Shown piece by piece: positions 5,402-13,700 of a stretch of DNA of 20,201 nt. The DNA comes from an uncultured Prevotella sp. GTDB taxonomy: Bacteria > Bacteroidota > Bacteroidia > Bacteroidales > Bacteroidaceae. Both the position numbers and the translations under genes were made by a program. Where the stretch lies: NCBI GenBank assembly GCA_900548195.1, contig URJQ01000049.1, positions 1 through 20,201 on the forward strand, read 5' to 3'. Under the pieces are notes generated by a model. It was not told the DNA's origin, ran no database searches, and saw nothing but the letters and a program-made list of their open reading frames with translations. Numbering within the stretch: position 1 is the stretch's first letter; each line of letters begins with the position of its first letter.

Positions 5402-6487
5402 TTACATTTTGATTAGACTTCCAGTTGGACACACAAAGCGGCAATAAGGGCGCGGAACCCATACCGACAGGATGAGAAAAAACACTGCCAACGCTATCAC
5501 CCAGATGGATGCAGAGGAATAGATGAACGCCGTGAAGAGTTCATAGTCCATCCATGCTGTCCATATGCCGGTCATCATCAACGCTGTCAGCACAGCCCAA
5601 AGCAACTGACGGAATGTAATCAATGCTTTGACCACATGATGCGGAAGTACTGGTTTACGCTTTGTCAGTTTGCCAGCAAGGTCTTGCGCTGAACCAAAAG
5701 GACAGAGATGGGCGCAGTAATGTGCTGGTTTGCCAAACAATGGATAGAGCAATGCCACAACGACTACGAGCAAAGAAGCAGCAAGTGTGCCGATAACGCC
5801 CACGCTAATGCCTCCTGAGAAGAGGCGAAGGAGAAGTGTGAAGGACACAAACGTTCCGGTCCATAAGCCGAGAACCACCACATTGAGCACCTGTTGCACG
5901 GTATGCCAACGGCGATTGTGACTGTATAACGGAACGATTGCTCCGAGCAACACCACTATCACGGAAGCTATACATCCCACTGTCCAGCCTGCTGAGGATG
6001 CAGAATCGCCGCTTTCTGCCACGGGAGCCATTGCCTTGACCGACTGCTGATGCTGTTTTGCTACAGCAAGTCCTCGCTCTACATTGGCGATGAGCGCCTT
6101 TGAAGAGAACGTGGCACCGGAGACGGCATCCACTTCTGTCGTCATAGCCTCATCGACGGTCTTGCCTTGCCATAGGGAAAGGATAGACGTCGCGCGGTCG
6201 AAGAAGCTTGGCGTCTCGGCATTGGGTTGAGGAACGATGCTATCCACCACGCCAGCCTTACTGATATAGAGGCTCAGCGGAACAGGTCCGGCGTAGCCTT
6301 GAACATCTTTTGCTATCATTTTTGTGGAGATAATGACGGCACCATCAGGCTGGATGGAGAGGGTGTCATTGCTTGATTCCGCTGTCAGCTGGGCAGTGTC
6401 GGCACTGGAAAGGTCGATTCCGAACAGCTTTCCATCGCGCAATACTGCTGCTGTGGCAAGGACGCAGAGTGTTACTATCAGCGTCAT
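5402..6487 (-). CDS. NosR-like membrane protein: FMN-binding domain plus two CxxxCP motifs
   Basis: The protein has 361 residues. An N-terminal membrane segment (2-16) is followed by a periplasmic FMN-binding domain (about 40-145). This ends in DAVSGATFSS, where Thr126 of the SGAT motif is the expected site of covalent FMN attachment by ApbE. Five more hydrophobic segments follow (about 168-188, 199-222, 228-251, 285-308 and 320-345). Two cysteine motifs, C258-AHL-C262-P and C349-RFV-C353-P, sit at cytoplasmic-side loop ends, as in NosR/NapH/polyferredoxin-type electron carriers. NosR itself continues into a 2[4Fe-4S] ferredoxin domain. This protein stops 8 residues after the second motif, so it is a short form. 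No apbE or nos genes are in the window. I infer an electron conduit between the membrane pool and a periplasmic flavin, paired with the nitroreductase 7 bases downstream. Confidence 0.85.
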   Translation of the reverse strand: MTLIVTLCVLATAAVLRDGKLFGIDLSSADTAQLTAESSNDTLSIQPDGAVIISTKMIAKDVQGYAGPVPLSLYISKAGVVDSIVPQPNAETPSFFDRATSILSLWQGKTVDEAMTTEVDAVSGATFSSKALIANVERGLAVAKQHQQSVKAMAPVAESGDSASSAGWTVGCIASVIVVLLGAIVPLYSHNRRWHTVQQVLNVVVLGLWTGTFVSFTLLLRLFSGGISVGVIGTLAASLLVVVVALLYPLFGKPAHYCAHLCPFGSAQDLAGKLTKRKPVLPHHVVKALITFRQLLWAVLTALMMTGIWTAWMDYELFTAFIYSSASIWVIALAVFFLILSVWVPRPYCRFVCPTGSLIKM

Positions 6488-6539
6488 TAGTCTGGCTTTG
6501 AATGTTTTTTCTGCATTGCTTTCTTGTATTTGCTTGTAT

Positions 6540-6575
6540 TATCCGCCGGTAACGCGGCGGACACAGGGGCGGACT
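6540..6575. repeat. REP-like palindromic repeat, copy A
   Basis: The sequence begins TATCCGCCGGTAACG and ends ACACAGGGGCGGACT. The stem is CCGCCG/CGGCGG with loop GTAACG, followed by a constant tail that repeats GGCGGAC. It is identical over its full length to copy D (10696-10731). It lies between cmk and the NosR-like gene. Confidence 0.75.
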
Positions 6576-6602
6576 TTTGAGGATAAAAGCTTGAGGAACT
6601 GG

Positions 6603-7295
6603 TTACTCGGCTAACAATGCTTTTACTTTATCCATGAGCCATGCGTTCTGCTCAGGGATGGTCATGTTGCTATTGTCCAGCAGGAGGGCGTCAGGAGCCT
6701 GACGAAGTGGAGATACTTCACGATGAGAGTCGATGTAATCGCGCTCTTCCACATTCTTCAGTATCTCGTCAAAGTCGGCTGGCATACCCTTCTCCTTGAG
6801 TTCATCATAGCGACGCTGCGCTCTTACTTGCGATGAAGCAGTGACAAATATCTTGAGTTCGGCATCAGGGAATACGGTGGTGCCAATGTCTCTGCCGTCC
6901 ATCACTATGCCTTTCTCAGCACCCATACGGCGTTGCTGATCTACCATTGCTTCACGAACGAACGGTATTGCCGCCACTTTGCTGACGTGATTGCTTACCT
7001 CAATGCTGCGAATCACTTTCTCTACGCATTCTCCATTGAGGTATGCATCAGGGCGACCTGTCTCTTCATTAAATCTGAAACTTACTTCTATCTCTGGCAT
7101 ACACTTGCGCAGAGCGTCTGTATCTACTTCGCCATCGGCAAGGAAGAGATTATGACGCATGGCAAAGAGCGTTACCGTGCGGTACATTGCTCCTGTATCT
7201 ACATAGACATAACCTAACTGGCGTGCTAATTCCTTTGCCATTGTGCTCTTTCCGCATGATGAATGGCCGTCGATTGCTATTGTTATTTTCTTCAT
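6603..7295 (-). CDS. cmk: Cytidylate kinase
   Basis: The enzyme phosphorylates CMP and dCMP to the diphosphates with ATP in the cytoplasm, feeding RNA, DNA and phospholipid-precursor synthesis. With the start at 7295 it has 230 residues, the normal family length. The P-loop is G10-H-S-S-C-G-K-S17. The DTGAMYR motif (33-39) and MDGRDIGTTVFPDAELKIFV (the conserved GRDIGT loop) are present, as is the late RDYIDSHREVSPLRQAPDAL segment. The frame is open 44 codons further, but those translate to repeat-derived sequence and cross the REP remnant at 7323, so I reject the longer start. The A-rich leader lacks a Shine-Dalgarno, as is usual in Bacteroidetes. It follows ispH, an arrangement common in the phylum. 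Confidence 0.96.
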   Translation of the reverse strand: MKKITIAIDGHSSCGKSTMAKELARQLGYVYVDTGAMYRTVTLFAMRHNLFLADGEVDTDALRKCMPEIEVSFRFNEETGRPDAYLNGECVEKVIRSIEVSNHVSKVAAIPFVREAMVDQQRRMGAEKGIVMDGRDIGTTVFPDAELKIFVTASSQVRAQRRYDELKEKGMPADFDEILKNVEERDYIDSHREVSPLRQAPDALLLDNSNMTIPEQNAWLMDKVKALLAE

Positions 7296-7322
7296 TTTGT
7301 TGTTGCTTTTATTGTATATGTA

Positions 7323-7339
7323 TATCCGCCGGTAACGCG
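7323..7339. repeat. REP-like palindromic repeat, truncated copy B
   Basis: TATCCGCCGGTAACGCG matches the first 17 bases of copies A and D and then stops, losing half of the 3' stem and the whole GGGGCGGACT tail. It lies in the cmk leader, 28 bases before the start codon. Confidence 0.6.
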
Positions 7340-7359
7340 AAATCATACTTAGGGAATAG

Positions 7360-7475
7360 GGAATAGGGAATGGGGAATAGGAGAATAGTATTACTACTTG
7401 CGGTTCTTTCCTTGTAGTGCATCTCAAGAGAAAAGGGTAATCTCCTATTACCTATTACTTATTACCTATTACCTG
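7360..7475. repeat. Paired low-complexity arms between ispH and cmk
   Basis: AGGGAATAGGGAATAGGG-type repeats (7360-7395) face CCTATTACCTATTACTT-type repeats (7437-7475). When the right arm is reversed, it aligns with the left over about 35 bases, with a regular mismatch where the left has GGGAAT and the right implies GGTAAT. The result is a long, periodically bulged hairpin downstream of the ispH stop. I see no promoter box inside. Confidence 0.5.
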
Positions 7476-7480
7476 TTTTG

Positions 7481-8344
7481 CTATTCCTTATTATCGTAAG
7501 GTGTCAGGGCGGTTGCTACCTTCTCCATTAGCCATTTAGGCGTGCTTGTTGCGCCGCAGATACCTATGCTTTCAGCACCTGAAAGCCATGCAGAATCTAT
7601 CTCTTCTGGTCCCTCAATGAGGTAGGTGTGCGGATTCTTGGCTTTGCAAGCATTGAAGAGCACCTTGCCATTGCTGCTCTTTCTGCCAGAGACAAAGAGA
7701 ATCAAATCGTGCTTTGTGGCAAAACTGCAGATGTTTGGCATACGGTTTGCCACCTGTCGGCAAATGGTGTCAAAGCTCTTGAACGTCGCTTCGGGAGAGA
7801 TATGTGCCTGAATATAGTCGATGATGGCATGAAATTCATCAAGCGACTTGGTGGTCTGCGAATAGAGATAGATATCTCGCGAGAAATCGAGACGGCACAC
7901 CTCGTCAGCATGTTCGATGACTATAGCCTTCTGATCTGTCTGCCCTACAAGCCCGAGCACTTCGGCATGACCATTTTTTCCGAAGATAACGATTTGCGCT
8001 TCCGGGTTAGCGTCATACTGTCTCTTTATCCTTCGCTGGAGCTGGAGCACGACAGGGCAAGTGGCATCAATGATTTCGATGCCATTTGACTGAGCTTCCA
8101 GATAGGTAGAAGGTGGCTCACCGTGTGCTCTCAGCAAGACTTTCTTGTCATGAAGCGTAGCAAACTCATCATGATTGATGGTCTTCAGCCCCATATTATG
8201 CAGGCGTTCACACTCCATTCCATTGTGCACTATATCGCCAAGGCAATATAGTTCGGAGCCGGTAGCCAGTTCTTCTTCCGCCTTTTTTATCGCCGTAGTG
8301 ACTCCAAAGCAGAAACCAGAACCCTCATCTATTTCTATTTTCAT
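7481..8344 (-). CDS. ispH: 4-hydroxy-3-methylbut-2-enyl diphosphate reductase
   Basis: This is the last enzyme of the MEP isoprenoid pathway. It reduces HMBPP to IPP and DMAPP with an oxygen-sensitive [4Fe-4S] cluster in the cytoplasm. At 287 residues it has the standard length. The three cluster ligands are visible: C12 in SGFCFGV, C96 in DATCP and C195 in DTICRQVANR. Substrate-binding motifs are also present: H40 in DIVHNG, H74 in LRAHGEPP, the SSNGKVLF segment and GICGATSTPKWLME near the C-terminus. The start is the first Met and the cluster Cys sits at its usual position 12. It is separated by 36 bases from meaB upstream and by 185 repeat-filled bases from cmk downstream. No anomaly seen. 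Confidence 0.97.
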   Translation of the reverse strand: MKIEIDEGSGFCFGVTTAIKKAEEELATGSELYCLGDIVHNGMECERLHNMGLKTINHDEFATLHDKKVLLRAHGEPPSTYLEAQSNGIEIIDATCPVVLQLQRRIKRQYDANPEAQIVIFGKNGHAEVLGLVGQTDQKAIVIEHADEVCRLDFSRDIYLYSQTTKSLDEFHAIIDYIQAHISPEATFKSFDTICRQVANRMPNICSFATKHDLILFVSGRKSSNGKVLFNACKAKNPHTYLIEGPEEIDSAWLSGAESIGICGATSTPKWLMEKVATALTPYDNKE

Positions 8345-8380
8345 TTAATACGTCAAAAAAAATTCCGATTACCTACTTAT

Positions 8381-9484
8381 CTATTTTTCGTTTATATTAT
8401 TGAAATAATCTTCCAACAGGGCGTGTGCCGCCATGAAACTGGTCTTCTCTCCATTCTGAATACTGTTTTCAGCTTCTTCCAGGAGCGAAGCAATACGAGG
8501 ATTATTATAGAAGTTGCTACGCAGTTTAGCATCGATAGTCTCGTACATCCAGTACTTGTTTTGCTCCTGACGGCGCAGATAGAAGTAGTTATTGTCTTTG
8601 ACGAAATTGATATACTCGAATATCATATCCCATACTTCCTTCACTCCGTAGCCGTAGAAGCCAGAATAGCACAGCACTTTAGGCATCCATCCACTCTCGG
8701 AAGCCGGGAAGAAATGGAGCGCATTGCGGAAGTTTGTAGCCGCCATGTGACAGCGATCGACGTTGTCTCCATCACATTTATTGACCACAATGCCGTCAGC
8801 TATCTCCATGATACCACGCTTAATGCCCTGCAATTCATCGCCAGTTCCTGCCACTTGTATCAGCAGGAAGAAATCGACCATAGAGTGGCAAGCCGTCTCA
8901 CTCTGTCCTACGCCTACTGTTTCGATGAAAATCTTATCATATCCAGCAGCTTCACAGAGGATGACAGTCTCGCGGGTCTTGCGTGCAACGCCACCAAGAG
9001 AGCCGGCAGATGGTGAAGGACGGATGAATGCTTCAGGACGAACGGACAGTTTCTCCATACGAGTCTTGTCGCCAAGAATACTTCCCTTGCTCCTTTCAGA
9101 AGAAGGATCGATGGCGAGAACGGCAAGTTTTCCACCGTAAGTATCGAGCACATGAGTGCCGAAGAGGTCGATGGAAGTACTCTTTCCCGCGCCTGGCACG
9201 CCGCTAATGCCTATTCTGACAGACTTGCCACTGTAAGGGAGACACTTCTCTATGACCTCCTGAGCCTTCTGCTGATGCTCGGGATTGACGCTTTCCACGA
9301 GGGTAACAGCCTTGGAAAGGATAGTAACATCACCTCGAAGGATGCCATCTACCATCTCATCGACTGTGTATTCACGCTTATGATAGCGACCTCGCTTGAG
9401 GTAAGGATTGATTATTGAAGGTTGTGCGACACCGCTATTGACGGTTAGTCCCGCAAACTCTGCGCTGTTTTCAGGATGTTCCAT
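8381..9484 (-). CDS. meaB: MeaB-type G3E GTPase, methylmalonyl-CoA mutase chaperone
   Basis: This GTPase protects and reactivates the B12-dependent methylmalonyl-CoA mutase by gating cofactor loading and removing damaged cobalamin. That fits propionate formation by the succinate route, which is common in Bacteroidales. The protein has 367 residues. The Walker A motif is G95-VPGAGK-S102, followed by IDPSSERSKGSILGDKTRM (switch I region), ETVGVGQSE (188-196) and NKCD (235-238, guanine specificity). A C-terminal helical dimerisation arm follows. The mutase genes are not next to it. The start codon shares one base with the stop of the DUF1573-like gene (TAATG), so the two are translationally coupled. 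Confidence 0.96.
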   Translation of the reverse strand: MEHPENSAEFAGLTVNSGVAQPSIINPYLKRGRYHKREYTVDEMVDGILRGDVTILSKAVTLVESVNPEHQQKAQEVIEKCLPYSGKSVRIGISGVPGAGKSTSIDLFGTHVLDTYGGKLAVLAIDPSSERSKGSILGDKTRMEKLSVRPEAFIRPSPSAGSLGGVARKTRETVILCEAAGYDKIFIETVGVGQSETACHSMVDFFLLIQVAGTGDELQGIKRGIMEIADGIVVNKCDGDNVDRCHMAATNFRNALHFFPASESGWMPKVLCYSGFYGYGVKEVWDMIFEYINFVKDNNYFYLRRQEQNKYWMYETIDAKLRSNFYNNPRIASLLEEAENSIQNGEKTSFMAAHALLEDYFNNINEK

Positions 9485-10542
9485 TATTTCTTTATTTCTA
9501 TTATTACTTTTTGTTTTGTAGGATCATTAGTTATCATAAGGATACGAGGACGTCGGCGCACCTTCTTCAGTATGTCGGCATGTCCCGTGATTTTCATCTT
9601 TGTGGATTCGCCCGGACGCAACTGACGCTTTGGAAGTATGACGTCAATGCCACGGGTGAACAACTGCAAAGTGCTGATATCGAGCACTGATTTGCCCTTA
9701 TTGCTCACTATTATGGTGCGTTTCAGCTTTTCTTTCTTTCCGAAATTCGTCATATCCACCACGTCGGCAGAGAGCATCATCTTAGGTGCATTGAGCAAAG
9801 CAAAAGCATCATCAGTAGGACGCTCTGGCAGGAGAACGGCAGAGACTTCGATTTCCTTGTCCTCTGACACCTGTTCGCCGACGTTTTTAGCAAGGTATAT
9901 GTTTGCCTGATTGAGTCCGGGGAGACGCAAATACTTAGAATGAAGGGTAAGACGAAGCACTCCTGATTGCTTCGGACCGAGAGTCTTAGGCATCATCTCT
10001 GCACGAAGGAAAGGCGGAAGGTGCATGACGAATGGGGAAACATTCTGCCCTGTAGGGTTGAAGATGTGGATATCCTGGGCTACTACGTCACCTTTATTGA
10101 CATCATCAAACTCCAGAGCGTCGATATCCGTGAGCAATCCGCCGATTTTATTAGGGTAATCGCCGGAGAAATTCTCCACTTCCGTCACCACATGACAGCG
10201 GAACACGAGTTCGAGAGGCTGCTTTTCTTCTTCATTATAGACGCATACGGTGCGTGCAAAGTGTCCGAGAATCTGGGAATTATAGGTTACTTTGACCACA
10301 GCTCTCTGTCCTGGCTGGATGCTTTGGGTAGGAAATGCCACGTTAGTACAGCCGCTTCCGCCATCCACTTTCGTTACCTTAAGAGGGTTTACCCCGGTAT
10401 TTTTTATAGTGAAAGAGGCTGTAGCTGGCACTTTCCATTTGACTTGTCCGAGATCTACCTCGGCATTATTCGCCTGAAAGCTTTGTGCCAATGCCATCAG
10501 GGGGGCTAAAGCTATGGATAATATTGTTAGTCTTTTATTCAT
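9484..10542 (-). CDS. Secreted protein with three DUF1573/ASH-like domains
   Basis: With the start at 10542 the protein has 352 residues and opens with a clear signal peptide (MNKRLTILSIALAPLMALAQ, cleavage near 20). Three Ig-like DUF1573/ASH-type modules follow. The first runs about 25-125 (DLGQVKWKVPATASFTIKN, then CTNVAFPTQSIQPGQ), the second about 135-245 and the third about 250-350 (RTIIVSNKGKSVLDI, RQLRPGESTKMKI). Each has the pattern of a strand ending in FxIxN(x)G, then a proline, then an LxPGxxxxLxI turn. Such domains are common in Bacteroidetes periplasmic proteins; their ligands are unknown. The frame is open 28 codons further upstream, but that stretch reads through REP copy C and is not credible. 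It overlaps meaB by one base, although no functional link between the two is known. Confidence 0.85.
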   Translation of the reverse strand: MNKRLTILSIALAPLMALAQSFQANNAEVDLGQVKWKVPATASFTIKNTGVNPLKVTKVDGGSGCTNVAFPTQSIQPGQRAVVKVTYNSQILGHFARTVCVYNEEEKQPLELVFRCHVVTEVENFSGDYPNKIGGLLTDIDALEFDDVNKGDVVAQDIHIFNPTGQNVSPFVMHLPPFLRAEMMPKTLGPKQSGVLRLTLHSKYLRLPGLNQANIYLAKNVGEQVSEDKEIEVSAVLLPERPTDDAFALLNAPKMMLSADVVDMTNFGKKEKLKRTIIVSNKGKSVLDISTLQLFTRGIDVILPKRQLRPGESTKMKITGHADILKKVRRRPRILMITNDPTKQKVIIEIKK

Positions 10543-10587
10543 GTTCTTTGGGTGGTGTTGGGTTTTTGGTTGTTGGTTTTTGGTTGA

Positions 10588-10618
10588 TATCCGCCGGTAA
10601 CGCGGCGGACACAGGGGC
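10588..10618. repeat. REP-like palindromic repeat, copy C
   Basis: It has the same stem and loop as copy A (CCGCCG-GTAACG-CGGCGG) and the tail ACACAGGGGC, but is cut before GGACT. It lies 45 bases upstream of the DUF1573-like start. It is followed at about 10627-10659 by GAAGAATGTAGAAT-type short repeats. Confidence 0.7.
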
Positions 10619-10695
10619 TGCTTCAAAATGAAGAATGTAGAATGAAGAATGAAGAATGGCTGACGCCTTTGGGGGCTTTTTCTTATTCTTGCTAA

Positions 10696-10731
10696 TATCC
10701 GCCGGTAACGCGGCGGACACAGGGGCGGACT
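10696..10731. repeat. REP-like palindromic repeat, copy D
   Basis: A full-length copy, identical to copy A. It lies 17 bases beyond the stop of the macroglobulin gene, in the same orientation as all other copies. Together with copy C it gives two elements in the 206-bp spacer 10543-10748. Confidence 0.75.
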
Positions 10732-10748
10732 CCTAAATGAAGAACGGC

Positions 10749-13700
10749 TTATTTGCGAGACGAAATGGTCTTTCCGGCTGTGCGTCCGGCAAACTCAGGG
10801 GCGTAAGCGCATTGCACAGTGGCAGTGCCAGCAGTGAAATCGCCAGCACGAGAGACGTAATACTCTGTCGTGATAACGTGCTTTCCCTTAGCCATTTTAC
10901 TGAAATGATACTGCGACTGCGAATCGCGCATCACCTGATAACATCCATTTCTGTATCCAGAAAGCTGATTTACAGGTTCCAGACAGGCAGGACGATGATC
11001 CGTAACGGTGACGAAGTCATAGTCGCGGTCAGCAGTGATGGTGATGGTGACTGTGACTTTATCGCCCACTTTCAGCGCTTTGGATGAGAGTTCACGACGG
11101 ATAGAGATACCATTAGCGGCATCTTTAGCGTCTGATGCAGGCACTACATACTGCAGATATACATTCGCCCATGACTCTCCATCACTCTTTTTCTCAATCT
11201 TCAGCGAAGGAGCGACTGCAGAAGATAGTGAGGAGAAAGCGGAATGATTATCCAATGGCGTGGAGACCTTCTCATATCCGAGGGCTGAAGCATAGGTGTC
11301 AGGCTTCAATGTCTCGGTTCCGAGGGTTATCTCAGCCTGCATTCCGTGGCGCAGAGCGAAGTCAGGACCGAGGAAAGCGTAAATGGCATTGATGGCATTG
11401 ACAGGAGTGTCCCACGCCTGAGTGCGCTTACTCTGCAGCAACCAGCGCTGCATCTCGGAGATGGTCTGGCGCTGTTCAGGTCTCAAAGCCTTGATAGCTT
11501 CGATTACGGAGGTCTGAGTAGGGATGCGATAGTCAGCCCATGAGTAGGCTGCTCGATAGGAATCGAAGTATCTTCCCATATCTTCCTTATACACAGTGTG
11601 CTCTATGATGCTCTGGAGATATTCGTCAGCCGCCTTCTTATTACCGAAACGAGAGAGAATAATCGCCGCTCCTGCCTTCGACTGCATATCGAGATAGCGA
11701 GTATTCTTGACGATATAAGCCATCATAAAATCTATATCCGCCTTGACGGAAGCACTCATCTTGCCATTATAGAGAGCGCGGCAATAGAGATAATCGAGGT
11801 CGAAAGAAGAGAGCCAAGGCTCATTTTTCTTCCTTTTAGCCTCCTTCATATATTTCACGTCCTTAGCTATTTCCTTGTCGAGATAGCGGAAAGCATTGGT
11901 GATAATGCCGTCATAAGCATTGCCTTCGCCCACCATAGCCTGAAGACGGAGCAGCGTCTGCGTCACAGCAACGGTCATATAGCGGCTTGACTCCATACCT
12001 TTCCACCAGGAGAAACCGCCGTCAGCGAGCTGCAAAGCCTTGAGATGCTGCAAAGCAAAAGCCTGACGAGAGGCAAGAAGCGAAGCATCAAAAAGGCGAT
12101 AGAGCATTTTTCGCTGCGCCGTCTCGCTGTCAGCATTCACCACCCACGGCGTTTCCGCGAGTATGGTATGGCGCAATTCCTCATTTTTGTCGAGTGGCGA
12201 CTCAAGGGAAGAATAGTCCTGAGTCCAATCTCTCACCGCTTTCGCAATATCAGGATTTGACTTTGCTATATGCGAAGCAAGCGTATTGGCATAATATGAA
12301 GCCACGAGAGAGATGGCATTATCATCAGAAGCATATGCTATCTGAGGCAGAGACTGAATGAGAAGCCACTCTGGAGCGTCGGTATATTCCACTGAAAGGC
12401 GTGCTTTCTCTGCGTTAAGAGGGAGCATTGACTTGATGTCCACCTCCTTTTCGCCAGGAGACTGGAGCACGAAAGTGCGGGTATCGAGCATCAATTCCTT
12501 AGCCGAAAGGACAGGAAGATAATGCTGTTCGCCGTCAGAGAAGGTGCCAGCATCGGCAATCCACTTTGCCACGAGCATCTTTCCTTCAAGCCCATTGGAG
12601 TCTATGTCAAAGTTGACGGCAGACGATTCGCCAGGCTTCACTTCCACCTTATTATTATATATAGCGACAGACTCGCCAGTCTCAGCGTCGAGAAGCATAA
12701 GTCTTACCTTGACATCGAGCACTTTCTCTGTGAGATTAGCGATGGAAGCAGGGACCGAACACTTGTCGCCTTCGCGGAGGAAGCGAGGCATTCGTGGCTG
12801 AATCATCAGTTGCTTCTGAGCCACCACCTCATCTTTCATCATGCCAAAGCGCATATCCTTATCGTTGGCAAAGGCGAGGAAGCGCCATGTGGTCACGCTT
12901 TCAGGCAATGTGAAACTGAGCGTTGCCACGCCATCAGCATTCGTTCTGACGTCAGAAAGGAAGAAAGCGGTTTCTCCCAGTTTTTCTCTGAGAGCCACAT
13001 CCTTACCTGTTTGTTCTTCTGATGCTTCTGCCACATCTTCTGCTACAACCTCAGAATGAAGTTCAATTATAGGAACCGCCATTTCTTCCTTAGCCTTTAA
13101 CGCCATTCCCATATTGCTGAAACCGACAGATTGCTTTGCAGAAGATCGCATTAAAGGTCTGCTCACCTCTTCTATACAGTAGATATAGCCGAACGAAAGG
13201 TATTTTCTGTCAAGCGCATCGAAAGCAAGAGAGGTGTAATCCCTGTGCTTATATGTGGCATAGCCATGGAAATTATTAGGGTAGAATCTAAATGCAGTCT
13301 GCCATGATTGTGATGCTACATGGATGTGACGAGGGTCGGAGAAATGCCATGAGAACGGCGTTATTGCCTCCAGAGACTTGTCATAAAGCGTAGCCATCAC
13401 GTTGGCATTAGCAGGTTTTCCTTCAGAGTCTGTCACGCTGAGAGTCCACGTTTCGCGCTGTCCTGGTTGTAGTCGATTGCGGAAAGTGGTCCATTTCATG
13501 CTGAGAGACTTATCAGCAAGTGGCTTAGTGATAGTGGCAGAATGCTCATAGAGCACACCATCTCTCACCCAAGCGAGGGAAAGACAGACGCCGTCACCAT
13601 ACTCTGCCTTATACTCAAACTGACGTGTCACGAGCGAAGAATCAATCTTCACGGCACCAGACTCCAGGACTTTATCACCAGAGAAGAGTGCGTAATAGGC

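Noticed and set aside
7296..7427. 44-residue N-terminal extension of cmk
   Set aside because: It translates low-complexity repeats and the REP remnant. Cmk proteins start directly before the P-loop strand, as with Met at 7295.
8423..9016. 197-residue plus-strand open frame
   Set aside because: It is antisense to meaB, with no recognisable motif and no leader or promoter.
10543..10626. 28-residue N-terminal extension of the DUF1573-like protein
   Set aside because: It reads through REP copy C and would bury a clear signal peptide inside the protein.
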